From: CPC320 sp002684375
GTDB taxonomy: Bacteria; Pseudomonadota; Alphaproteobacteria; Rhodobacterales; Rhodobacteraceae
Length of the DNA stretch: 64,000 nt
Direction: 5' to 3'
Assembly (NCBI GenBank): GCA_965662545.1
Contig: CBFIHZ010000014.1
Coordinates: 1-64,000, forward strand
Part shown: positions 53,368 to 60,926 of the stretch, piece after piece
Position numbering within the stretch: position 1 is the first letter of the stretch
Layout: the number at the start of each line of letters is the position of its first letter
The notes under the pieces: generated by a model
What the model was told of the DNA's origin: nothing
Seen by the model: only the letters and a program-made list of their open reading frames with translations
Database searches by the model: none
Translations under genes and position numbers: made by a program

Positions 53368-54159
53368 ATGCAAACCAGCGCCAACTTAAACGTTATGGTA
53401 AAGGCAGCCCGCAAGGCTGGCCGGTCTTTGATGAAGGATTTTCAGGAAGTTGAAAACCTGCAGGTCTCGGTTAAAGGCGCGGGAGATTTTGTCACCAAGG
53501 CCGATATTGCGGCCGAAAAAATCATCAAAGACGAATTGCTGCAGGCCCGTCCGACCTATGGCTGGGTTGGAGAGGAAAGCGGCGAGATCGAAGGTGCGGA
53601 TCCGACAAGACGCTGGATCGTCGACCCGTTGGACGGCACCACCAATTTTCTACATGGGTTGCCGCATTGGTCGGTATCGATTGCTCTTGAGCACAAAGGT
53701 CAGGTCGTTGCTGGGGTGGTTCATGACCCGATCAAAAATGAATTGTTCTTTGCCGAAAAAGGCAGCGGCGCCTGGATGAATGAAACCAGGCTGCGGGTGT
53801 CGGGACGCAACCGGATGATCGAAGCAGTGTTCGCCACCGGATTGCCATTTGCCGGCCGTGCGGATCTGCCGGCATCGTTGCGGGATTTGGGGCGGCTGCT
53901 GCCCGTCTGTGCGGGTGTGCGCCAATCGGGGTCTGCAGCGCTTGATCTATCGTACGTTGCTGCCGGTCGTTTTGATGGCTTTTGGGAACGTCGCCTGAAT
54001 GTTTGGGATTTGGCCGCAGGTTTGATTATCCTGCGCGAAGCGGGCGGCTTGGCCAGCCCGATTGACGAAAGCCTAGATATTCTTGGCGATGGTCAGATTA
54101 TTTGCTCTAATGAGCCGTTGTACGAGACATTTCTTGCGGCTGTCCGCAACGCGGCGTGA
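53368..54159 (+). CDS. suhB: Inositol monophosphatase family protein
   Basis: A 263-residue lithium-sensitive phosphatase family member. Metal-binding motifs are visible in order: VTKADIAAEK, the GEESGE stretch, WIVDPLDGTTNFLHG (about residues 89-103) and the C-terminal VWDLAAGLIILREAGG. It hydrolyses inositol-1-phosphate or related sugar phosphates; SuhB also takes part in ribosomal RNA transcription complexes in enterics. The ATG at 53368 is preferred over 53293 because GAGGA precedes it and the family begins there. It converges on the ppx gene. Confidence 0.9.
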   Translation: MQTSANLNVMVKAARKAGRSLMKDFQEVENLQVSVKGAGDFVTKADIAAEKIIKDELLQARPTYGWVGEESGEIEGADPTRRWIVDPLDGTTNFLHGLPHWSVSIALEHKGQVVAGVVHDPIKNELFFAEKGSGAWMNETRLRVSGRNRMIEAVFATGLPFAGRADLPASLRDLGRLLPVCAGVRQSGSAALDLSYVAAGRFDGFWERRLNVWDLAAGLIILREAGGLASPIDESLDILGDGQIICSNEPLYETFLAAVRNAA

Positions 54160-54189
54160 GCCCACAGCTGTTGTCACACCACGCTGGTC

Positions 54190-55734
54190 TCAATCGGTGA
54201 TCTTGACGTGAGCCTCGGCGTTTAGCGCTGTGCCAAGTGCGGCAAACCGCGCCTGCGCCACTTCACCAAAGAGCGGCACGGTGGGGCCGCTCAGGTGTAA
54301 TTCAAGCATGCGGGTTTTGCGTTTCCAGTGCAGCGAACCGGGCATTTCTTTATCTGACGTCCACAGCATAGCGCCGAAACGGATGGCTTTGCCGAGTATT
54401 TTGGCTTGCTCCAATTCTTCGGTGGTAAGCAATGTTTTCATCTGGTTGAATTGTGACCCGTCATTGTGTTTTTGATAGCGCTGCATCAGCGCAAAACCCA
54501 GAAAAACCCGTTCGGAATGTTTGAGGCCGCCTAAGTTTGACCGTGTCGCGTTATCAAAACATATTTCAGCCCTGAAATCTGGGTTTGCCCGCCAACTGAC
54601 GTCATGCAGCAGGCAGGCGGCTTTGACCAAGCGCCGTTTGGCTTTGCTGAAGTCGCGAAACAAAGGCTGGATAAACCGATAGAGACGTTTGCCAAACCCG
54701 GGAAAGCGCGCATCTTTTGCCTCGGCAAAATAGCACGCCTCGATCAGCGGATCGCGGTCGCGCAGTTTTTTCGGCATCTGCGCAAACAGCAGTCCTTCGC
54801 GCAATCCGTAACTAGAGATGGCGATGTCTTTTGGGGCGAATGTGATCAGCAGGCGGCGCAGTACTTCGCACGCAATTGGCAAAAGCGCCATCCGATTGGC
54901 AGATATATGGCAAAGGCGGCGCAGCTTTTCGGGATCTGAGGCTTCAAGCAGTTTGATGGTTTCATTGATGCCTTGGGTGCTCATGCGGTATTCATGGGGC
55001 ACATGCAGCGGATAGTTGCGTCGCTCCATGTCGACCCGGGCCAGCGCGCGCCAAGATCCACCCACCAGAAACAGCCGATTTTGTTGCAGGCCCATTTTGT
55101 CTTTGAGCGCCATTATGGTGGTTTTGATATGATCGTTTCGGGCCTTTTTACCGCCAGATATCCCTTGTAGTTTCAATGGTCCGAGATCGGAGCTTTGGCG
55201 TTTTCCGACTTTGCCGTCGGAAATTTCGGCCAGCTCCATCGAAGATCCACCGATGTCACACACCAGCCCATAAGAGCCGGGCCAGCCTAAAAGAACCCCC
55301 TGCGCCGAAAGCCGCGCCTCTTGTTTGCCGTCAATGACCCAGATTTTCAATCCTGTTTCGCGCTCGACCTGTTGGCAGAAATCGGGACCGTCCTCGGCCT
55401 CTCTGACTGCTGCGGTGGCGACGGCCGAGAGCGGTGTGATCCCCATTCCCTCGGCCAGCGCCTGAAATCGTCGCAGCGCCGCGACCGCACGTGCGCGGCC
55501 TTGCGGGTTCAGGCAATTGGTCTCACTCATGCCGCTGCCAAGGCCGCACATTATCTTTTCATTGTAAAAATATGCTGGGCTGCGCCCGGCGCCGTCAAAC
55601 ACCACTAGCCGCACCGAATTTGAGCCGATGTCCACTACTCCGACGCGGGTCAAGTCCCGTTTTACCGGTTTCTTTATCAGGTTCTGACCATTGAGATCTT
55701 GGTCATTTTTCTTCAGGTATTGATCTGAATTCAT
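54190..55734 (-). CDS. ppx: Ppx/GppA family phosphatase (exopolyphosphatase)
   Basis: A 514-residue ASKHA-fold phosphatase: phosphate-1 loop VVDIGSNSVRLVVFDG near residue 35, phosphate-2 loop VCDIGGSSMELAEI near 158, YGLREGLLF, and a C-terminal HD-like helical part. It removes terminal phosphate from polyphosphate or pppGpp. It overlaps hda by 4 bases. In the relatives I recall, a polyphosphate kinase gene (ppk) often lies between hda and ppx; here it is absent, so polyphosphate synthesis must be encoded elsewhere or be missing. Confidence 0.88.
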   Translation of the reverse strand: MNSDQYLKKNDQDLNGQNLIKKPVKRDLTRVGVVDIGSNSVRLVVFDGAGRSPAYFYNEKIMCGLGSGMSETNCLNPQGRARAVAALRRFQALAEGMGITPLSAVATAAVREAEDGPDFCQQVERETGLKIWVIDGKQEARLSAQGVLLGWPGSYGLVCDIGGSSMELAEISDGKVGKRQSSDLGPLKLQGISGGKKARNDHIKTTIMALKDKMGLQQNRLFLVGGSWRALARVDMERRNYPLHVPHEYRMSTQGINETIKLLEASDPEKLRRLCHISANRMALLPIACEVLRRLLITFAPKDIAISSYGLREGLLFAQMPKKLRDRDPLIEACYFAEAKDARFPGFGKRLYRFIQPLFRDFSKAKRRLVKAACLLHDVSWRANPDFRAEICFDNATRSNLGGLKHSERVFLGFALMQRYQKHNDGSQFNQMKTLLTTEELEQAKILGKAIRFGAMLWTSDKEMPGSLHWKRKTRMLELHLSGPTVPLFGEVAQARFAALGTALNAEAHVKITD

Positions 55735-56414
55735 AGAAGATTTTCCTGAGATGGCTCAAGCAGCCGCGCTGCGAGGCGCCGCGAGAGCGGTCTTTTTTCA
55801 GCGAGTGAGAGCGTATCTAATGCCACGACCAGTTTTTGTGCCGCGTCAAACGAGCGGTCAATGCGCCGGACGACATAGGTGATCAACTCAGGAGAGGGCG
55901 ACAATTGTCGGTCGCCAAATAGTTTGATCAACACTGCTTTGAGAAGTGCATCATCGGGTGGGTTGAGTTGAACCAAAGGGGCACCGCGCAGCCGGCTCTC
56001 GAGGTCGGGCAGGGTCAACAACCAGTGCTGGGGTTCACCACGTCCAGTAAACAGGATCGATTGGCCGGTTTCAAGGCACAGGTTGTGCAAATAGAACAGG
56101 GCGGTCTGCTGTGCGTCAAGACCTGCAATTGTATGAACATTTTCCACAGCCACGGGGCCGCTACTCAGTTTAGGCACCGCGTCATCTTGCAGCTCTGTGG
56201 CGTCGATGATTGTTGCGCCTGACTGTCTTGCCCAGACATGGGTCAGATGGGTCTTGCCCGCACCTTCAGGACCAGTGAGCAGCAGTTTTCGACTGCTCCA
56301 ATCTGTCCAGTTATCGATCATTGAAACCGCGATTCGATTGCTGGGTGAAATAAAGAAATCGTCCCGTCCCAAAGCGGCACGGGCGGGCAGGTCAAAGCTG
56401 AGTTGGGTGTTCAT
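55731..56414 (-). CDS. hda: DnaA-related regulatory protein Hda
   Basis: A 227-residue truncated DnaA homologue with an N-terminal clamp-binding motif QLSFDLP (residues 4-10), Walker A TGPEGAGKTHL, and SRLRGAPLVQL, the segment around the arginine finger. Hda with the beta clamp stimulates ATP hydrolysis by DnaA and so prevents re-initiation of replication. It lacks the DnaA DNA-binding domain, as expected. It is coupled to the AI-2E family gene upstream and ppx downstream by 4-base overlaps. Confidence 0.88.
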   Translation of the reverse strand: MNTQLSFDLPARAALGRDDFFISPSNRIAVSMIDNWTDWSSRKLLLTGPEGAGKTHLTHVWARQSGATIIDATELQDDAVPKLSSGPVAVENVHTIAGLDAQQTALFYLHNLCLETGQSILFTGRGEPQHWLLTLPDLESRLRGAPLVQLNPPDDALLKAVLIKLFGDRQLSPSPELITYVVRRIDRSFDAAQKLVVALDTLSLAEKRPLSRRLAARLLEPSQENLL

Positions 56415-57496
56415 TCGCTGGCGGGTCCGCTGGTGCCTTGATACAGGCGGCTGCGTTTATAGCGGCCAATGGCAAAGCGCGTCAAAACACCAATTGCTGC
56501 CGCCACCGGTACCGCAACAAGCATGCCGGCAAAGCCGAACAGGCTGCCAAACACCGAGAGTGCAAACAACAGCCAGACCGGATGCAGCCCCACAGACAGG
56601 CCGACCAATTTGGGTGTCAGGTAATTGCCCTCGATCATTTGACCGGTCACAAAGACGGCCCCCACCAGCCCCAAAGAGACCCAATCTCCCCAGAACTGGA
56701 ACAGACCAAGCCCGATGGCCAAACTGCCGCCGACCAAGGCGCCAACATAGGGAATGAACGTTACCAAGCCAGCAATAAAGCCGACCACCAGACCAAATTG
56801 CAGGCCAACCAACATCAGCGCCAGCGCATAATAGGTGCCTAAAATCAAACAGACCGTGCCCATGCCGCGCACGAAACTGGCCAGTGTCTGGTCGATCTCG
56901 AGGGCGAGGCCTCGCACCACATCTGCGTGATCGCGCGGCAGCATATCATCAATAGTGGCGACCAACCGGTCCCAATCATACAGCAGATAGAAGGTTACCA
57001 CGGGCACAATGACCAGCAACAGCGCAATATTGATCAGCGAGGCGGCAGAGGTCAGGAGCGATTTTAACAACTGCCCGCCCTTGTTCTGAACTTGATCCCC
57101 CAGCGCCAGAAGCGATTTGCGCAAGGTCGATTCGGAATCAACCAAGGACGGAAATTGCGTGGTTAAAAACTCTTGCAATTCCCTAACCAGTCGCGGCGCC
57201 GTATCAAACAGCGTCACTGCCTGTTGTACCAGCGTGGGGATCACCAGAAAGGCAAAGACGATGAACACCAAAATGACGCTCACCGTGATACATACCGTAG
57301 CCAGCAGGCGTGATAGGCCCAGCCGTTCAAGTCGGTCGGCCACTGGATCCAGAAAATACGCAACCGCGCCACCCAAGAGGAACGGCATAAGAATATCGCC
57401 CAGAAACCAAAGGGCACCAAACAGGATCGCCGTGGCGATCCCCCAGTATTTCAGCTGTGCACTGACGGGCAGTCCCATGTTCAATCCGTAAGCCAT
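56411..57496 (-). CDS. AI-2E family (TqsA/PerM-like) membrane transporter
   Basis: A 361-residue protein with about eight membrane helices, starting with LKYWGIATAILFGALWFLGDILMPFLLGGAVAYFLDPVAD and containing the family core VGFIAGLVTFIPYVGALVGG and IEGNYLTPKLVGLSVGLHPVW. Members export signals such as AI-2, or act as Na+/H+ antiporters; the substrate here is unknown. ATG at 57496 is used since GAGAGG lies upstream and earlier in-frame residues look non-coding. First gene of the AI-2E-hda-ppx operon. The 315-base gap upstream (57497-57811) shows no supportable gene and presumably holds the operon promoter. Confidence 0.85.
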   Translation of the reverse strand: MAYGLNMGLPVSAQLKYWGIATAILFGALWFLGDILMPFLLGGAVAYFLDPVADRLERLGLSRLLATVCITVSVILVFIVFAFLVIPTLVQQAVTLFDTAPRLVRELQEFLTTQFPSLVDSESTLRKSLLALGDQVQNKGGQLLKSLLTSAASLINIALLLVIVPVVTFYLLYDWDRLVATIDDMLPRDHADVVRGLALEIDQTLASFVRGMGTVCLILGTYYALALMLVGLQFGLVVGFIAGLVTFIPYVGALVGGSLAIGLGLFQFWGDWVSLGLVGAVFVTGQMIEGNYLTPKLVGLSVGLHPVWLLFALSVFGSLFGFAGMLVAVPVAAAIGVLTRFAIGRYKRSRLYQGTSGPASE

Positions 57497-57811
57497 AATT
57501 GCGACCTCTCTATGGGCTGGGAAGGTCGCATAGCGCAACAAAAAAATAACCTGCGCGGCAGACAATGATTTTGACTGCTCCCCAGACCTCAGACTTTTCT
57601 CAGGGTATCGGGTTAGGTGTCGCCCAAGGTGGGGCGCACTGCGCAACCGCTTTGGCTGTTTAGAGGATGGGGTTCATGGGAGCCATGTCGTGGATGCGGG
57701 GGCTGTTTGTTTTGGCACTTGGGGGCAGCACGGCGGTTTGCTGCCGCGGACTTAAAGGTCAGCTATGCGGGCAAAGCACCATTTTGCCGCGGTTGCGTAA
57801 ACGGCCGTTGC

Positions 57812-58255
57812 TTACAATCCCGTCTGAAGATCAGATGCATTCTGATAGTCCGCCGGGCCCTTTAGTTCGATCAGGTTGCCCCAAGGGTCTTTAAAATATA
57901 CCGCTAAGCCAAATCCACGGCTGCCGACCTGACGCAGTTGTTTTAGGATTTTGATACCGTGAGATTGCAAATGACGGCAAACATCTGCCTCTGCCGCACC
58001 CAGCCATGCAAATGCGATATGGTGCATGTTTTCACCCTCTTGTGACGGTGGTCTGGCATAACTGGACCGCGGATCTTTGACATCCCACAGACCAATCAGA
58101 ACCGGGCCATACCACAGATGGGTCATCGCAAGATCAGGATAGTCGTATCCCGGACGACATCCTAAAACCGTCTGATACCACTCACGTGCTTTTTCAAGAT
58201 CGCCAACCCAAATGACGATGTGGTCGATGCCGGACGGTACAAAGGGTACGGTCAT
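57812..58255 (-). CDS. VOC-family (glyoxalase/dioxygenase superfamily) protein
   Basis: A 147-residue protein with the two-module vicinal oxygen chelate fold. Visible: IDHIVIWVGDLEKAREWYQTVLG at the N-terminus, MHHIAFAWLG in the second module and VYFKDPWGNLIELKG at the end. The His (IDHIV), His (MHHIA) and Glu (LIELKG) line up with the usual metal ligands. It could be a glyoxalase, extradiol dioxygenase-like or antibiotic-binding protein; the sequence does not decide. Monocistronic. The 397 bases upstream (58256-58652) show no gene. Confidence 0.75.
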   Translation of the reverse strand: MTVPFVPSGIDHIVIWVGDLEKAREWYQTVLGCRPGYDYPDLAMTHLWYGPVLIGLWDVKDPRSSYARPPSQEGENMHHIAFAWLGAAEADVCRHLQSHGIKILKQLRQVGSRGFGLAVYFKDPWGNLIELKGPADYQNASDLQTGL

Positions 58256-58652
58256 GGCATATTGCTACGGGTCATTCGTGGCCTCCTATTTCACAGTTGA
58301 ATTCCAACATATACGAAGCCCGAGAGATTGATTTTCCATGAAGTGGATAAACCCCGAGATCTCCGTCGCTCCATTTTAGCTTAATGTGAATGCTCTTGTA
58401 TAGTTGAGATACAGACGATGATTGTCCGTCTGGGCGTTGCGCAGCCAAAGTCAAAATGGGCTTAAATCCGCCCTGAGCTGCGGCTTTTTGGAAGGCTCTG
58501 TTCGGGCCACAATCCCACTCGGTTCCCCCGACCGCACCAACATAGAAAAACTTTTACCCGCAACCAACAGGCTCGGACAAGACAGCGCTTGCCATCGCTG
58601 TGCTGTCTCAGCCATAAAGCAGGCAATTGTTTCCAGCCTGCAAGGAGGCCGC

Positions 58653-59990
58653 ATGCGCCTGTCCCGCTACTTTATGCCCGTGTTGAAAGAAAACCCCGTC
58701 GATGCGCAGATTGTCAGCCACCGGTTGATGCTGCGTGCGGGGATGATTAAGCAATCCAGCGCCGGGATCTATTCGTGGCTGCCGATGGGCTTTAAAGTTC
58801 TGAAGAAGATCGAAGATATCGTCCACGAGGAGCAACAGCGTGCAGGCCACATGCCGATGCTGATGCCGACCATCCAATCCGCGGATCTGTGGCGCGAAAG
58901 TGGCCGCTATGATGCGTTTGGCGACGAAATGCTGCGGATCAAGGACCGCCACGACCGCGACATGCTGTTCACTCCGACCGCCGAAGAGTTGATCACGGAC
59001 ATCTTCCGGGCCCATGTCGGCAGCTATAAAGACCTGCCTTTGACGCTCTATCAAATCCAGTGGAAGTTCCGCGATGAGATCCGGCCTCGGTTTGGCGTCA
59101 TGCGCGGGCGCGAATTCTACATGAAAGACGGCTATAATTTCGATCTGACAAAAGAGGCTGCATTGCATGCCTATAATCGCCATCTGGTCAGCTATCTGCG
59201 CACTTATGAGCGGATGGGCCTGCAAGCGATTCCCATGCGGGCTGACAGTGGCGCGATGGGCGGCGACAACACCCATGAATTCCTTGTGCTGGCCGAAACC
59301 GGCGAATCCGAGGTGTTCTATGACAGCGCGGTGACCGATCTGACTTTTGGCGACCGTGCGATCGATTACGACAGCGTTGCGCAATGCCAAGGGGTGCTTG
59401 AAGAGTTCACAACCAAATACGCCCGTACAGATGAGACCCACGACGAAGCGCTGTTCAACCAGATCCCCGAGGAGCGTCGCCGCGTCGCGCGCGGCATCGA
59501 AGTCGGTCAGATATTCTACTTCGGCACCAAGTATTCAGAAGCGCTGAACGCAACAGTGGATGATGGCCAGGGCGGCAAGACACCTGTCCATATGGGCAGC
59601 CACGGCATTGGTGTCTCGCGCCTGCTGGGGGCGATCATCGAGGCGAGCCATGACGACAAGGGGATTATCTGGCCCGAAGGTGTCACGCCCTTTCACTGTG
59701 GTATCGTTAATCTTAAACAGGGCGACGAGGCGGCGGATGCAGCCTGTGATGGGCTATATTCCGCTTTGACCAACGCCGGGCTTGAGCCGCTGTATGACGA
59801 CCGCAAGGAACGTGCTGGCGGTAAGTTTGCAACCATGGATCTTATCGGGCTGCCGTGGCGCATCACTGTTGGCCCGCGGGGGTTGAAAAACGGTGTGGTC
59901 GAGGTGACCTCGCGGCGCAGTGGCGTGAGCGAAGAAATGACGCCAGAGGCGGCGGTGGCCAAGGTTGCGGCGATCTACGCAGCGCTTTAG
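58653..59990 (+). CDS. proS: Prolyl-tRNA synthetase (short alphaproteobacterial type)
   Basis: A 445-residue class II synthetase that charges tRNA-Pro. It has RSRYFMP-like start MRLSRYFMPVLKENPVDA, motif 1 region, motif 2 FRDEIRPRFGVMRGREFYMKDGY and motif 3 GSHGIGVSRLLGAIIE. The short length shows that the editing insertion domain found in longer bacterial ProRS is missing, as is usual in alphaproteobacteria. AAGGAGG precedes the ATG at 58653; the in-frame stretch back to 58422 is not family-like. A terminator follows. Confidence 0.95.
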   Translation: MRLSRYFMPVLKENPVDAQIVSHRLMLRAGMIKQSSAGIYSWLPMGFKVLKKIEDIVHEEQQRAGHMPMLMPTIQSADLWRESGRYDAFGDEMLRIKDRHDRDMLFTPTAEELITDIFRAHVGSYKDLPLTLYQIQWKFRDEIRPRFGVMRGREFYMKDGYNFDLTKEAALHAYNRHLVSYLRTYERMGLQAIPMRADSGAMGGDNTHEFLVLAETGESEVFYDSAVTDLTFGDRAIDYDSVAQCQGVLEEFTTKYARTDETHDEALFNQIPEERRRVARGIEVGQIFYFGTKYSEALNATVDDGQGGKTPVHMGSHGIGVSRLLGAIIEASHDDKGIIWPEGVTPFHCGIVNLKQGDEAADAACDGLYSALTNAGLEPLYDDRKERAGGKFATMDLIGLPWRITVGPRGLKNGVVEVTSRRSGVSEEMTPEAAVAKVAAIYAAL

Positions 59991-60033
59991 CGGTAGCGCG
60001 TAGCGGTATACCGCATTTTAAAGCTGCTGAAAG

Positions 60034-60063
60034 GGCGGGGTAACCAAACCCTGCCTACTTTTT
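60034..60063 (+). terminator. Intrinsic terminator after proS
   Basis: 8-bp stem GGCGGGGT / ACCCTGCC (one G-T pair), 6-base loop, then TACTTTTT. Located 44 bases after the proS stop. Confidence 0.7.
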
Positions 60064-60167
60064 GGTCAGGTTTGAAATACCCCATGTCTCTGTCCGGTCA
60101 AATCTGTTATTTTACTTGATCCGCTGCCGTTGCCAGGCGCAAACCACTCCTATTTAAGGGTGTAGTC

Positions 60168-60866
60168 ATGCAAATTGACCATATTTTGGCTTTCAACGCC
60201 GCACTTTTAATTGCGCTTATAAGCCCCGGACCTGCTTTTTTGCTCGTACTGCGCACGGGGGTGAGCTGCGGAAAATCAGCTGGTCTGGCCCTAGGGGCGG
60301 GTCAAGGCGTTGCCGCCGCTTTCTGGACGCTGGCGGCACTGGCGGGGTTAGAGGGTGTTTTTCATCTGTTTCCATGGGCCTATAGTGCGGTAAAGATCGT
60401 TGGCGCACTGTATTTGATGTATTTGGCGTGGCGTCTCTGGAAACAGGCCGCCGACCCTGTTTTGCCCTTTTCAGACCCCCACCACGATACCGCCCACCAA
60501 GGTACTGTCCGGCAAATATCGCCCACCGAAGGGGCCATAGGGGGTTCCAAGCGCATTTGGTCGCTGACGGTGTTACGGTCGCATTTTGTGCACGGCGTTT
60601 TGATCAACCTGACCAATCCAAAATCGGTTATGTTCGCCGCAGTTGTGCTGATTGTGGTCTTTCCGCCCAATCTGGGATTGGCAGAAAAAGCATTTATCGT
60701 TGGCAATCATCTGGCGCTTGAATGGGTGTTTTATTTTTGCCTGACGTGGCTTGTCAGCCGACCCGCCGTGACCCGCCGCTATCTCAAGGCCAAACAGCTG
60801 TTTGATCGATGTGCTGCGGGTGTCATGGCGGCCTTGGGACTGCGCCTGCTTTTGAGCCCCCGCTAA
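60168..60866 (+). CDS. LysE family amino acid exporter
   Basis: A 232-residue membrane protein with six helices, beginning with IDHILAFNAALLIALISPGPAFLLVL, the classical RhtB/LysE first helix with its SPGPA motif, and with the later NLTNPKSVMFAAVVL segment also characteristic. It likely exports an amino acid or similar compound; the substrate is unknown. A long hydrophilic loop (about residues 95-135) is larger than typical. Converges on valS across a hairpin. Confidence 0.87.
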   Translation: MQIDHILAFNAALLIALISPGPAFLLVLRTGVSCGKSAGLALGAGQGVAAAFWTLAALAGLEGVFHLFPWAYSAVKIVGALYLMYLAWRLWKQAADPVLPFSDPHHDTAHQGTVRQISPTEGAIGGSKRIWSLTVLRSHFVHGVLINLTNPKSVMFAAVVLIVVFPPNLGLAEKAFIVGNHLALEWVFYFCLTWLVSRPAVTRRYLKAKQLFDRCAAGVMAALGLRLLLSPR

Positions 60867-60890
60867 CGTCCCATCGTCGCTAGAGGGGTG

Positions 60891-60916
60891 ACAAGAGGCG
60901 GGGAGGCACCTCTTGT
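60891..60916. terminator. Candidate bidirectional hairpin between lysE and valS
   Basis: Perfect 8-bp stem ACAAGAGG / CCTCTTGT with a 10-base loop in the 60-base convergent gap. No T-tract on either side. Confidence 0.45.
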
Positions 60917-60926
60917 CTGATATGTG

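Noticed and set aside
57617..57894. Short plus-strand frames in the gap between the AI-2E and VOC genes
   Set aside because: Cys/Arg-rich, no ribosome-binding site, run into the antisense VOC gene; no family resemblance.
58608..59441. 277-residue minus-strand frame opposite proS
   Set aside because: Antisense to proS, whose motifs are complete.
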